Positions 10,670 to 20,468 are shown, counted from the first letter of the stretch. The stretch is DNA of 64,000 bases from Oligoflexales bacterium (GCA_947445775.1 CANFEB010000004.1:42802-106801); one strand, 5' to 3'. Notes: a model not told the origin generated them from the sequence alone. Numbers and translations are program-made.

Positions 10670-11761
10670 CTATTTTTTAGCTTTCAATTCTTCTTCGATC
10701 ACACGGCGGAAGTCCGCATAGGGAACCGCACCGGGGAGTTTCCTGCCATTTACAAAGAAAGCAGGAGTCCCATTCACACCCAAACTCATGGCCGACTTCA
10801 CATTGCTGTCGATTTGCGCCTCAATTTCCTTGGGCTCCTTGACACATGCTTTCCAAGCCTTCAAATCCACGCCCGATTGCTTGGCATGTTGCTCAAGATC
10901 TGAATCAGACAACTTCTGCTGGTTGTCGAAAATGGTCTTGTACATCTGCCAGTACTTGTTTTGTTGTCCAGCGCAAGTGGCTGCAACAGCGGCCGGTTTT
11001 GCACGATCATGAAAGCTCAACGGGAAATCACGGACGACCCAACGAACCTTACCCTTGTATTCGGTCATGACCTGCTCGGCGGCTTCCAGAGTCCGCTTGC
11101 AATACGGGCACTGGAATTCCGAATATTCTACGATGGTGACCGGACAATCGTTGCCCGTACAACCAGCGGGAGCGGTGGGGTCGGTGCCATCTTTGATCGC
11201 CGCGTAACGGACCTTGTCCGTGCTGTTCACGGAAATATTGAACACAGGCTCCTTAGGTGCCGTAGCAAGAATGACAAGGTCTTTGGACTTGCGGGCAGCA
11301 TCAAGAAGTTTTTCGGTTGCCTCCTCTTCCTTGCGACCCTTCAAGTAATCCTTGATTTGCTTTTCCTGATCGGCCTTTGGCATTTTTGAAAGTTGCGGAT
11401 GATCTTTAAACTGCGCCAAAGTTGATTTGACGTCATCTGCACTGACTTTTGCGGACTTTTCCAAATATTCCGACTTGGCCGCTGCCACGGACTTGCCGGA
11501 GTCCTTGGCCAGCTTTTGCCAGTAGTACTCAAGGTATTTCTCCCGAGCTGCTTGTTCAATCAGTCCGTAACGGCGCTTGTCGAGTTCGAAGAACTCGCCT
11601 TCGTTCGCCTTCCTGATCTCTTTCATCGTCACAACTTTGCCTGCGACCTTGAAAGCGCCATCTGAATCAGACGCCATGGCGTGTGCGCCGCTGCCAGCAA
11701 AGAAAATTCCCACCGAAACGGCGGAAACAAAAATGGAATTTACGATTCGCTTTATCGTCAT
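10670..11761 (-). CDS. DsbA-family thioredoxin-fold protein with SurA-like N-terminal region
   Basis: VEYSEFQCPYCKRTLEAAEQVMTEYKGKVRWVVRDFPLSFHDRA...GVNGTPAFFVNGRKLPGAVPYADF; N-terminal signal peptide from MTIKRIVNSIFVSAVSVGIFFAGSGAHA. Confidence 0.85.
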   Translation of the reverse strand: MTIKRIVNSIFVSAVSVGIFFAGSGAHAMASDSDGAFKVAGKVVTMKEIRKANEGEFFELDKRRYGLIEQAAREKYLEYYWQKLAKDSGKSVAAAKSEYLEKSAKVSADDVKSTLAQFKDHPQLSKMPKADQEKQIKDYLKGRKEEEATEKLLDAARKSKDLVILATAPKEPVFNISVNSTDKVRYAAIKDGTDPTAPAGCTGNDCPVTIVEYSEFQCPYCKRTLEAAEQVMTEYKGKVRWVVRDFPLSFHDRAKPAAVAATCAGQQNKYWQMYKTIFDNQQKLSDSDLEQHAKQSGVDLKAWKACVKEPKEIEAQIDSNVKSAMSLGVNGTPAFFVNGRKLPGAVPYADFRRVIEEELKAKK

Positions 11762-11963
11762 CACCAGTGAGTGCTCCTGTAGAAATGGAATCAAATTAGA
11801 GAGACAAGATAGCATCTTATCAGGAGTTCTTGGCGAATCTACTCAAAAAAACCAATGGCTTCGATAATTGGGATTTTTACCAAACCGTTAATCCGACAGC
11901 TAAAAGCCCAGTTTTTTCGTGATTTGCCAATTATTTTTTTCTAAATAACAAAAACCAAACCCC

Positions 11964-12005
11964 GATGCCTTCTCTAGGGACCGCGCTGTCGTCCCTGGAG
12001 GCATC
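11964..12005 (+). promoter_or_regulatory. strong 5'-UTR hairpin enclosing the putative Shine-Dalgarno of the 12012 gene
   Basis: GATGCCT(tct)CTAGGGAC-cgcgctgtc-GTCCCTGGAGGCATC: 7 bp plus 8 bp stem; GGAGG at 11997-12001 lies in the 3' arm, 10 nt upstream of ATG 12012. Confidence 0.5.
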
Positions 12006-12011
12006 AACTCA

Positions 12012-12809
12012 ATGGTTTCAAAAAAGCTGAAAGTCTTACTGAACACCACCCTTGCCGCAGCACTGCTGCTGGGCATTGCAAGCTTGGCGTCAGCAAATCC
12101 AATACCAGCAAATCCAACCCCGGAAAATCCAACCCCACCAGGCTTAATGTCCTGCAAAGGCGTGCCGGCCGATGACCCCGCGCCAGCCGTAGAAGTCTGT
12201 GAAGACGAAAATGAATATATGTTCCGGATTGAGGAGACCACCACCCGATATCCAAAGACAGCCTACCGGAACAAAATCCGGCAGCTGGTTAATGACTACG
12301 CGAAATCGATCAAGCTTCCTGATTTTGCCCTTAAAGGATCCACGGTGACCTTCTGGCTTTCGGTTCCCGAGGCCTCCCCTAGGGATGCCTGGGCGCGCGC
12401 CGTTATTTCCGGCTCGGAGTATCACTTTCTGGTAAATCTTCCGATTGACCTCGGCGCCAACACCGTCAATTCATCCATGGTGGCAAATCTTGGCAATAGC
12501 CAGTATCCCGAATACCTTGGACACCGGGTTGGCAGCATTCTGGTCAAAAAAGCTGCTGAATCCAGTGATGAGGAATTTCGCAGCGCCGTCATCAAATCCG
12601 GTGGCCTCGGAGCCGGTGACAGTGCTGGGGGGTGGACTAAATTCTTCACCCATGAATTTTCTGAAGGTTCAGTGATTCAAAAAATCCTTCAAGATTCTGC
12701 GGCAAAAGTTCACGTCGCAGGCACACAATTGAATGAGGTTTTCGAATGGATTGCGTGGCGAGAAGCGGTGTTTAAATTTAATTTTGACGCACTAATGGAA
12801 GAACTATGA
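12012..12809 (+). CDS. secreted hypothetical protein
   Basis: N-terminal signal peptide; NPIPANPTPENPTPP repeat after the signal peptide. Confidence 0.55.
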   Translation: MVSKKLKVLLNTTLAAALLLGIASLASANPIPANPTPENPTPPGLMSCKGVPADDPAPAVEVCEDENEYMFRIEETTTRYPKTAYRNKIRQLVNDYAKSIKLPDFALKGSTVTFWLSVPEASPRDAWARAVISGSEYHFLVNLPIDLGANTVNSSMVANLGNSQYPEYLGHRVGSILVKKAAESSDEEFRSAVIKSGGLGAGDSAGGWTKFFTHEFSEGSVIQKILQDSAAKVHVAGTQLNEVFEWIAWREAVFKFNFDALMEEL

Positions 12810-13378
12810 GCAACAACAAACAACCAACAGCAGAAACCCACGCTCCATTGATCTGGATCGACATGGAAATGAGCGGCCTGGATCCAGAAATAAACGTCAT
12901 CCTGGAGGTTGCCACCATCATCACCACGGGATCCCTTGAGATTATCGCCGAGGGGCCTGAACTTGTTATCCATCACGAGAAGGAACTCTTGGAAGGAATG
13001 GACAACTGGAATCGCGAGCATCACCGGAAATCAGGATTATGGAACTCCGTCCTTGATTCCACGGTGACCCTTGAAGACGCCGCCCAACAAACGTTGCAAT
13101 TCATCACCGCACACACCCAACCTCGCAAAAGTCCCCTTTGCGGAAATTCAATATGGCAGGACCGGCGCTTTATCGGGCGTTACATGAAATCCGTCGACAA
13201 CCACCTGCACTACCGGATGATTGACGTCAGCACGGTAAAGGAACTGGCCCGCCGATGGCATCCGGCCATCCTTGATAAAAAGGACAAAAAAAAGGGTAAT
13301 CACCGCGCTCTTGACGACATTCGGGAAAGCATCGAGGAGCTGAAGTTTTACAAAGCCAACTTATTTGCTAAAATGTGA
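12806..13378 (+). CDS. orn: oligoribonuclease
   Basis: LIWIDMEMSGLDPEINVILEVATIITTG...LCGNSIWQDRRFIGRYM...NHRALDDIRESIEELKFYKANLF: DEDDh exonuclease, Orn signature. Confidence 0.95.
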   Translation: MSNNKQPTAETHAPLIWIDMEMSGLDPEINVILEVATIITTGSLEIIAEGPELVIHHEKELLEGMDNWNREHHRKSGLWNSVLDSTVTLEDAAQQTLQFITAHTQPRKSPLCGNSIWQDRRFIGRYMKSVDNHLHYRMIDVSTVKELARRWHPAILDKKDKKKGNHRALDDIRESIEELKFYKANLFAKM

Positions 13379-13380
13379 GG

Positions 13381-13550
13381 TGGGGGTCTATGACCCCCAT
13401 GGACCAAGGTCCAGGAGAGGAGGTGGTGCTGCTCATGGTTCACAGTTGTTGTTCCTGTGGCACGGAGGTGACGGTCTTTTAGGGCCGCTACCGCCAAGGC
13501 TGCACGACCGGCCCCTCTCCTCTGCAATGCCGATTGCGGGGGGCCGGTCT
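13381..13550. ncRNA. candidate structured non-coding RNA region, function unknown
   Basis: Intergenic, GC-rich, dense with hairpins: TGGGGGTC-TAT-GACCCCCA; TGGACC-AA-GGTCCA; CACAG...CTGTG; imperfect GGTGACGGTC-tttta-GGGCCGCTACC; GACCGGCCCC...GCAAT-GCCG-ATTGC...GGGGCCGGTC. Confidence 0.3.
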
Positions 13551-13662
13551 CCCCCACACCGCCCCGCCCCGCCTCGAACCTTGTCACGACCTTCTCGCTC
13601 CCGGCTCTTCCTTTGACTTGCCATATCCGGAAAAAACGGCAAAAACAGCAGGATCAATATAG

Positions 13663-15006
13663 GTGGATCCAGTGACCAATAACGCCCCCAGCAAATCGTC
13701 CGAACTGTCCCCCATCAACTACCGCGCCCGGATGGAACGTTGCCTGGAGCTCGTTCAAGGTGGCGCCATGCTGGTGCTGTCGCAACCCGCGGCAGTCCGC
13801 AACAGCAACGTCGAGCATTCCTACCGCCAAGACAGCGTCATGCATTATTTGACTGGATTCGAAGAATCAGAATCCGCACTGCTCTTGTTGTCCCATGCGC
13901 CTGCAGGCCAACAAATGGTGTTATTCGTCCGCGAAAAAGATCCTGTGGCAGAACTCTGGGAAGGGCTACGCACGGGGACGGCTGCCGCGCCATCACGGAT
14001 TGGGTGCGACAAGGCTTACCGGATTGACCAGCTGTGGGAAATGTTGCCGCAGCTGTTGGGCGAATCGGAAAAACTTTATTACCACTTCGGTATGAATCCC
14101 CATGACGACGCCCAAGTGATCAGTGCCATCACCCGCCACAAACGTCAGATTGGCCGGACCCGCGGTTGGCAATTGCCGGTGTTTGATGCCTGGGGCGTTG
14201 CCGGACAAATGCGCCTTTGCAAATCCAGCATTGAAGTTGAACGCATGCGCGCCGCCGCCGCCGTCACGCGAACCACGTTTAAGAAGATCTACGAAACCGT
14301 TCGCCCTGGGCAGTCCGAGCGCGACGTGCACGGACTCATCCTCGGCGAATTCTTGCGCAACGGCAGCGAAATGGAAGCCTACGGTTCCATCGTTGCCGGC
14401 GGGGCCAATGCCTGCGTCCTGCATTACCGCAGCAACAACATGCCTTTGCGAGACGGGGATTTGCTCCTCGTTGATGCCGGCGCACAGCTTGAATACTACG
14501 CCTCCGACGTCACCCGGACATTTCCAGTCGGACGCCGATTCACGCCGGAACAAAAGGCCTTGTATGAAATCGTTTTGGCCGCCCAAGACGCCGCCATTGC
14601 AGCCGCGCAGCCCGGCAGCAGTCTGCCGGCGATTCACGAAGCCGGACTTGATGTCTTGGTCGATGGCCTGCGCGACATCAAGCTGCTCAGCGGATCTCGT
14701 GACGAGATCAAACAGAAACAGACCTATAAAAGATTCTTCCCGCACAACACGAGCCACTGGATTGGCATGGACGTGCATGATGTCGGTGACTACACCGCCA
14801 ACGGAAAGCCCCTGCCATTGGCCGAAGGCATGTACTTCAGCGTGGAACCAGGGCTTTACATTGACCCCACGGATGAGACAGCTCCGCCGGCATTCCGCGG
14901 TATTGGCATCCGCATTGAAGATGACGTCCTGATCACCGCTTCGGGGAACGAAGTCATTACGGCCGGGATTGCGAAATCGGTGGCGGAACTCGAGGACCGC
15001 TTTTGA
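13663..15006 (+). CDS. pepP: M24 family Xaa-Pro aminopeptidase
   Basis: Aminopeptidase P N-domain plus LLLVDAGAQLEYYASDVTRTFPVG...HNTSHWIGMDVHDVG...YFSVEPGLYI...GIGIRIEDDVLIT. Confidence 0.92.
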   Translation: MDPVTNNAPSKSSELSPINYRARMERCLELVQGGAMLVLSQPAAVRNSNVEHSYRQDSVMHYLTGFEESESALLLLSHAPAGQQMVLFVREKDPVAELWEGLRTGTAAAPSRIGCDKAYRIDQLWEMLPQLLGESEKLYYHFGMNPHDDAQVISAITRHKRQIGRTRGWQLPVFDAWGVAGQMRLCKSSIEVERMRAAAAVTRTTFKKIYETVRPGQSERDVHGLILGEFLRNGSEMEAYGSIVAGGANACVLHYRSNNMPLRDGDLLLVDAGAQLEYYASDVTRTFPVGRRFTPEQKALYEIVLAAQDAAIAAAQPGSSLPAIHEAGLDVLVDGLRDIKLLSGSRDEIKQKQTYKRFFPHNTSHWIGMDVHDVGDYTANGKPLPLAEGMYFSVEPGLYIDPTDETAPPAFRGIGIRIEDDVLITASGNEVITAGIAKSVAELEDRF

Positions 15007-16355
15007 GGTGGCCGCACCGCCCTCTCGTCTATCCTATCTTCTGCCTTTGCCTGATCAAACCCGAGACCCACAAAATGCCGGCCATCCCCGCACACGGTCT
15101 GCGCGCTTTTGTGCGATATGAAAAAAAATGGAGCGAGATCCCGGTCCAAATTGACGAGCGTGACCGCAACGGCGACTACGTCCTTGAGCACGGCTTGCCT
15201 TTTACAGCGAACGGCGGCGACGATCGTTTCAACGGCAGCGACGAAATGGTTATTGAATTGCCCGCAAATTTCAGCGGCTCCCGCGAGTTCTCCGACGCCG
15301 CCGCACGGGATTGGTTGGCCCACCTGACAAAGCGGTCGCCCACGGATAAAGCAGAATCCACTCCGGCCAATTCAGACGCTATTCCACAGATGTCGCGGGT
15401 AGAAATCACGGCCGGCCCCCACAAGGCCTCCGTTCTGCTGATCAGTGGCTTGATCAGTAGCTTGATCAGTGGCTTGATCAGCAAGGACCTTCGGCCGGCA
15501 TCAGGCATTGATTTTAACCCAGATAAAAGCCGCGTCACCACGGCTTCTTACCGCTACCAGTTCAATAAATTTAATCCGGCAGCCTTGGGCCAATTGGATA
15601 TTCCAAGCGAGGCCGCCAAGGGTTCTGGATTGACAACCATCAATCGCGACGGCGGCTTTGCCATCTGGCTCAAACCACCATGGCTGTTTCCCACCGTCAC
15701 CAAATCCTACAAGGATATTCCGGGCGCCATTGAAAGCTGGCGCAGCGGCCCCCTACGAACCATCGTAGCCGTTGGCAGCAAATACTCTGCCTTCTGGAGC
15801 CTTGTCAGGGCCCACCTGTTCAGTGAACTTGTTTTTTATCGCGACCGCTTTCAGATCCCTTCTGTAATCGAGATCCCCTTTTCACCTGAGAGCCTCCTCG
15901 GTAGCGGCAGCGGATTCGCCTACGGATTGCAGATGACGGGCAAGGTCACCTCTAATATGGACCGCCCTGACCATGGCCCAGCGAGGGTGTCAGTGCAGCA
16001 TCCATCGGGCCTTATCTTGACGGCAACGGTGGATCCCGTTTTGGCCCGGGCAGGAGCCATGCCCAAAGTTTGGATGGGCGACGAGGCCCCCAGCGAATCC
16101 CAAGCCATCCCCCCACCCGTGATCCGATGGTTTAAGGAAAATGACGTAACCACTGGTTTTTTCGTCGATATCAGCAAAATGAGGCGTGGCCGCTATGATT
16201 TCTCCCTTGACTTGCAAAGTCCGAGTAAGGCAAATCAGGACCACACTGATTTCCTGATCTGTAAATCAGTCTGGACGCAGGTAAAACCGAATCGAATGGC
16301 ACCCAGTCGAACGGTTCCCGTCCAGCCACGAAGCCAATTTAGTCATGAAAATTGA
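15003..16355 (+). CDS. hypothetical protein
   Basis: 450-aa ORF overlapping the pepP stop; contains a 12-nt in-frame tandem repeat (SGLI SSLI SGLI). Confidence 0.6.
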   Translation: MRWPHRPLVYPIFCLCLIKPETHKMPAIPAHGLRAFVRYEKKWSEIPVQIDERDRNGDYVLEHGLPFTANGGDDRFNGSDEMVIELPANFSGSREFSDAAARDWLAHLTKRSPTDKAESTPANSDAIPQMSRVEITAGPHKASVLLISGLISSLISGLISKDLRPASGIDFNPDKSRVTTASYRYQFNKFNPAALGQLDIPSEAAKGSGLTTINRDGGFAIWLKPPWLFPTVTKSYKDIPGAIESWRSGPLRTIVAVGSKYSAFWSLVRAHLFSELVFYRDRFQIPSVIEIPFSPESLLGSGSGFAYGLQMTGKVTSNMDRPDHGPARVSVQHPSGLILTATVDPVLARAGAMPKVWMGDEAPSESQAIPPPVIRWFKENDVTTGFFVDISKMRRGRYDFSLDLQSPSKANQDHTDFLICKSVWTQVKPNRMAPSRTVPVQPRSQFSHEN

Positions 16356-17041
16356 GGATTTTAATGCCCAGCAAGCCCAAGTCGGATGGCAATCGCGCCA
16401 GCCACGATTCTCACAAAGATCAAAACGATTCCCATCCTACGGAAGAGGGTTCGATGTCCAACCAAGAAGATTTTGCTTCTCCCAACGAAATCCGCAATGA
16501 AATCCGCAATGAAATCCATAATGAAATCCACAACGAGGCGGATTTTGCTCCCGGAAATTCCGGAGAACCCGCCGAGACTGAATCAGGCACGTCGAGCCTG
16601 AGCCTAAAGGTTTCCAAGGCACTCAAAAAGCGTCTTGAAATGAGCGCCCGCGACGAAGGCGTAACGGTCCAGGACCTGGCGTCTGAACTCTTGGCTGAAG
16701 GCCTGGTTCTTCGTGCATGGGAAATTGTTGAGCGTAAAAGCGCCATGCGCGGTGGCGCCGGACCTGCCGCTGGAAGCACACAGCAACACCAGCAGCACCA
16801 ACGCCAAGGCAACGTCCGTCAAGGCCACTCAGGCGGTGGCGGCAATAGCGGCGGCTCCCCCAACCGGCACGGTGGAGGCGGCAGCAATAGCGGCGCCCCT
16901 AACCGCCACGGCGGCGGCGGCGGCGGCGGGCGCATGAACAAGCGCCACGCCAACCACGCGGCGTCGCTGAATGTGATGGAAGACAAGGCTGCCTTCCTTG
17001 AATACGTTCGCAATCAGGAACGCAAGAATCATAATCGCTAA
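16352..17041 (+). CDS. hypothetical protein with low-complexity Gly/Asn/His-rich C-terminus
   Basis: NEIRNEIRNEIHNEIHNE repeat, central RHH-like helical region (SLSLKVSKALKKRLEMSARDEGVTVQDLASELLAEGL), GGGGNSGGSPNRHGGGG tail. Confidence 0.55.
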   Translation: MRILMPSKPKSDGNRASHDSHKDQNDSHPTEEGSMSNQEDFASPNEIRNEIRNEIHNEIHNEADFAPGNSGEPAETESGTSSLSLKVSKALKKRLEMSARDEGVTVQDLASELLAEGLVLRAWEIVERKSAMRGGAGPAAGSTQQHQQHQRQGNVRQGHSGGGGNSGGSPNRHGGGGSNSGAPNRHGGGGGGGRMNKRHANHAASLNVMEDKAAFLEYVRNQERKNHNR

Positions 17042-17060
17042 GGATGACGTAGACGCAAAA

Positions 17061-17091
17061 AAACCAGGCATCGCTGCCTGGCTTTTTTTTT
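17061..17091. terminator. bidirectional intrinsic terminator between convergent genes
   Basis: aaaCCAGGCAtcgcTGCCTGGcttttttttt with A-tract on the left and T-tract on the right. Confidence 0.9.
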
Positions 17092-17136
17092 ACCAATTCA
17101 AATCTGTTGGAAATTGGCAAACGACCAGTCGTGAGA

Positions 17137-17550
17137 CTAGTGGTTTGCTTTTTCCTTCAGGCTCTTCAACGGGCGAATTTTAACAACGTTACGAGCCGGC
17201 TTGGCTTTGAACGTGGTTTCTTCGCCAGTGAACGGGTTGATGCCTTTGCGAGACTTAGTGGCTGGCTTGTGCACCCGGGTAACTTTCATGAGGCCTGGGA
17301 TCACAAATGCGCCTGGGCCTTTCTTGCCAATGTCCATGCCCATGATTTCACCAAGGGTCGTGAACATGCCGCCAACATCTTTACGCGTCAAACCAGTTTG
17401 AGCGGAAATGATGGTCAAAATGTCGCTCTTGGTGCGTGGACGTGAAGCATTCGGAATCGGACCAACCTTAACCGGCTTTGCTGCCGTCTTGGTGGTTTTT
17501 GCCTTCACTACCAGCTTCGTGACTTTCTTCGTCTTTTTCTTTGCCGCCAT
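17137..17550 (-). CDS. HU-family DNA-binding protein with Lys/Thr-rich N-terminal tail
   Basis: SRPRTKSDILTIISAQTGLTRKDVGGMFTTLGEIM...GAFVIPGLMKVTRVHKPATKSRKGINPFTGEETTFKAKPARNVVKIRPLKSLKE; basic extension MAAKKKTKKVTKLVVKAKTTKTAAKP. Confidence 0.85.
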   Translation of the reverse strand: MAAKKKTKKVTKLVVKAKTTKTAAKPVKVGPIPNASRPRTKSDILTIISAQTGLTRKDVGGMFTTLGEIMGMDIGKKGPGAFVIPGLMKVTRVHKPATKSRKGINPFTGEETTFKAKPARNVVKIRPLKSLKEKANH

Positions 17551-17635
17551 CTTTGTAGCTCCTCCATGGATGTCAGATGAAACGTGATCTGAAAACGATA
17601 AGGTGCATCCATCGAAAAATCAAGACTCAAACTGA

Positions 17636-18853
17636 TCAATGCGGATGTTTTTCTGATCCGGCGCTCTGCCACGCAGATGGATGTTCGCACATATAGCGCA
17701 CCAAACCGTGACGCAAATGCTCTTCTAGGACCTCTGGGGCAAGCGTTTGCTCGAGACAGCGAATAATCTGAAGACCATGAGAATCGAGTGAATCAAAGTA
17801 TCTTTGCTTTAGTTTTAAATACTGTCCGGAGGTGCCGGAACGGATTTTTTTCAATTCTTCGGCCGCAACAAGCCGCATTTTGGCGAGCATGCCGTCATAA
17901 ACAGCCTCCACTTGCGGTTCCCGACGCTTCACCTCTGCCTGCGCTTGCGGCACCAAAACCTGCGCCTGCAATGGTTTTGGCAGGTTCTGCTGCGACAGCA
18001 CGGCTCGCGATGCATGCAAAACCCACATCAACCGCAGGGCGCTCGCACCGTCATGGGACTCAAACAACACCGGGGCATCGTCCAACGCTGGAGCCAGCCA
18101 GCCATGGTCGACGAGCTTCCTCCCCAGCAGCGCAAGTGGTTTCAGCGAATCAGCTAGGGACTCCTCCGGCGGCAGCGCGACCTCAACCTCAACGCAGCCA
18201 TCTTCACGAACCCAGGAAAATTTCCAGCGCGCAGCCGCCTCGACCACAATCAACCAACCGCGTTCCGTCACCGAAAGATCGTCCCAAAGTCTGCGCGGGA
18301 CGATAATCGCTGGCAATGCCTGCGTGCCAAAACCTAGCAAAGGCACGAGCATTCCGCGACGCACAGACAGCGACGCCACGTAGCCGCCAGCCCCGAAATT
18401 CTCGATGATTTCATTTTCAAAAAAAGGCCCCGTAACACCGGCCCCGCCATGCACCAGACGCAAGCCAAACAATCGCGTGCAAAAGGCATCGACCCGCTCT
18501 GCACTCACGCCCGGCAGGCGCTGGCGCAAAGCCGTAGAATCAATATGGAGGTTTACCGAATCAGGTTTGGCCTCGACTTGAGAAAGCCATTCAGCAAGAA
18601 CATGCGGCATCAGCTCAAGGTCATCGGGCAACAAGCCCACGGGCATTGCGCCTTGTGTGAGATGATCCGAAGCTCCGCCGGACAGCAATTTGCCGAAATT
18701 CATCGCTGGACCCGCGCCACATGATTTCACGAGGGCGGCGGCCAGCCAAACAGGCAGGACAACGCAGCCCGGGCGAGCCACGAGGTTCTCAGCCAAATCT
18801 TTTGAGAGGTCGATCATGGGGCATAAGGAAACACACCGGAGCGGGCGGGTCAA
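17636..18853 (-). CDS. hypothetical protein
   Basis: 405-aa ORF; overlaps the 18850 gene by 4 nt, consistent with translational coupling. Confidence 0.6.
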   Translation of the reverse strand: MTRPLRCVSLCPMIDLSKDLAENLVARPGCVVLPVWLAAALVKSCGAGPAMNFGKLLSGGASDHLTQGAMPVGLLPDDLELMPHVLAEWLSQVEAKPDSVNLHIDSTALRQRLPGVSAERVDAFCTRLFGLRLVHGGAGVTGPFFENEIIENFGAGGYVASLSVRRGMLVPLLGFGTQALPAIIVPRRLWDDLSVTERGWLIVVEAAARWKFSWVREDGCVEVEVALPPEESLADSLKPLALLGRKLVDHGWLAPALDDAPVLFESHDGASALRLMWVLHASRAVLSQQNLPKPLQAQVLVPQAQAEVKRREPQVEAVYDGMLAKMRLVAAEELKKIRSGTSGQYLKLKQRYFDSLDSHGLQIIRCLEQTLAPEVLEEHLRHGLVRYMCEHPSAWQSAGSEKHPH

Positions 18854-19527
18854 CGGCTTGCAGGCTGCTTCAAATTGGCTGCCAGATCATCGCCGCAACG
18901 TCTCGATTCTACTCCTGATTCACGCCTCATCGTTTTGGCGGCATCCGCCAGGGCAGCCTCAAATTGCTCCCGGGGGAAGGTTACAAGGACGTGAATGTTG
19001 TAAACATACCCCGCCCGAACGATCTTTTCCTCGCCCGATTCCGGGGATTCGACCTTTTCGTAGTAAATATCGGCCAGGCGAACCGCCGCGCCAAACTGCT
19101 TTTTAACCGCACTGGCGACAGCGGCCTCGATGCGCTCCGCTGGACTACCCTTGCCGGAATCTGGTTTCAATTTGCAAACGCCGCGAACTTTGATGCGGGC
19201 AGCGTCAATGATCGCAATCTCACTGAGCTGCGTCGCGCCGAGCTGGGCTTTTTTCACACCTAATGGCAAATCCATTTCATCCAATTGAACCGCATGAAAC
19301 TGGAATCCAGATTCTTGCCAAAGCAATTGGGATGGCTTGACGGAAACCCAGGGCGGCGTTTGTTCCTTGCTCTTTTCCAAGACTTTCGGCCCAAAAAGCG
19401 CGCCGACAAAAACACATCCTCCGATCAACAGAACCGTCTCAGTGATGGCGGCAACGGCCAAAACACGGGCAAAAACTCTAAATCCAGACATCGCAATTGC
19501 CACCATAGCCACCGGCCCCTTCATCAT
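18850..19527 (-). CDS. hypothetical membrane-anchored protein
   Basis: N-terminal hydrophobic segment; 4-nt overlap with neighbours. Confidence 0.55.
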   Translation of the reverse strand: MMKGPVAMVAIAMSGFRVFARVLAVAAITETVLLIGGCVFVGALFGPKVLEKSKEQTPPWVSVKPSQLLWQESGFQFHAVQLDEMDLPLGVKKAQLGATQLSEIAIIDAARIKVRGVCKLKPDSGKGSPAERIEAAVASAVKKQFGAAVRLADIYYEKVESPESGEEKIVRAGYVYNIHVLVTFPREQFEAALADAAKTMRRESGVESRRCGDDLAANLKQPASR

Positions 19528-19724
19528 ATTTTGTTCAACTTTCGGATCGACTTGATTTTGTCCAAAACACGCTGACGTAGCGCTGGATTTTCATCAAGGA
19601 TCAACGTCATCACCTCGATATCATCTTGGGTTCCCCGGACTTTTTCCGTTAGAAAACTCTTGCCCTTAGACTTGGCAATAGATTTTTTTGCTTTGTCATC
19701 CGAATTGCTTTGATCATTAGCCAT
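19524..19724 (-). CDS. small hypothetical protein
   Basis: 66-aa ORF with 4-nt overlap to the downstream gene. Confidence 0.5.
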   Translation of the reverse strand: MANDQSNSDDKAKKSIAKSKGKSFLTEKVRGTQDDIEVMTLILDENPALRQRVLDKIKSIRKLNKI

Positions 19725-19739
19725 GACGCAAAACCTCCC

Positions 19740-20444
19740 TTAAAGCATGTGGTAAACCAAGCCTGCCCCGTACCACCGGTCTAACCTCTCAAGATCGGCA
19801 TTGACCGCTTTGTCCTCCGCGTTGCGCGGCTTGCGGTAAAGCTGAAATCGCTCGTGGCCCTCGATGCGGATCGCCAGGTTGATCGCCGCAAAAATATCGA
19901 TGGCGGCCATCCCATCGTAGGATTCCATTGTGATCGAAATGGTCGAAGCCTCGCCGGCCTCTGGCTGTTCTGGCATTGCCTTTAAATCATCGAAACGCTC
20001 AAGGTTGATGCTGCCAGCCCCGAGCAGCCTGATCCTTGGGGATATGTTGTAAACAAGTCCGGCGACAACTCCAGGGAAAATAAATGAAGTCGGTGGCTTG
20101 AGAAGCGCCGAGTCCGAAGTGCGCGTGTAGGTTGCGCCGAGGCTGCTTCCCACCAAATAACCAAGCCCCTGGTAAATTTGCAGGTGATAGCTGTACTCCC
20201 AACGTGTCCAGAATCCGACATCGCCAATATGGGTACTTTTCAGGGGTCCAAAGCGTCCAACCTGCCAACTCCCAGAAAGGTAGCCCGTGGTCGCGGCGAA
20301 ATTGTGTTCTCCTCGAAAGCCCCGGACCATGCGGTCCCAGAGGCTGAATTCCCGGACAGGCGCTGCATCTGCCCCCCAGGCGGACGTAGATCCAAGGAGG
20401 GCGGAAACCACCATGGCTTTGACAATTTTTCTGCTAAAGAGCAT
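19740..20444 (-). CDS. hypothetical secreted / outer-membrane protein
   Basis: Signal peptide ending STSAWGADA; aromatic-rich beta-like pattern; terminal aromatic pattern GAGLVYHML. Confidence 0.5.
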   Translation of the reverse strand: MLFSRKIVKAMVVSALLGSTSAWGADAAPVREFSLWDRMVRGFRGEHNFAATTGYLSGSWQVGRFGPLKSTHIGDVGFWTRWEYSYHLQIYQGLGYLVGSSLGATYTRTSDSALLKPPTSFIFPGVVAGLVYNISPRIRLLGAGSINLERFDDLKAMPEQPEAGEASTISITMESYDGMAAIDIFAAINLAIRIEGHERFQLYRKPRNAEDKAVNADLERLDRWYGAGLVYHML

Positions 20445-20468
20445 TCACTAGACCCGTAAGAAGTTTCT

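Noticed and set aside
13382-13550. Signal recognition particle RNA in the orn-pepP gap
   Set aside because: Considered because ffh and ftsY are in the window, but I could not find the conserved SRP domain IV motif; kept only as an unassigned structured RNA candidate.
13993-14778. 261-aa minus-strand ORF and the overlapping 269-aa plus-strand ORF 14123-14932 within pepP
   Set aside because: Alternative frames inside a well-supported M24 peptidase gene; low-complexity translation.
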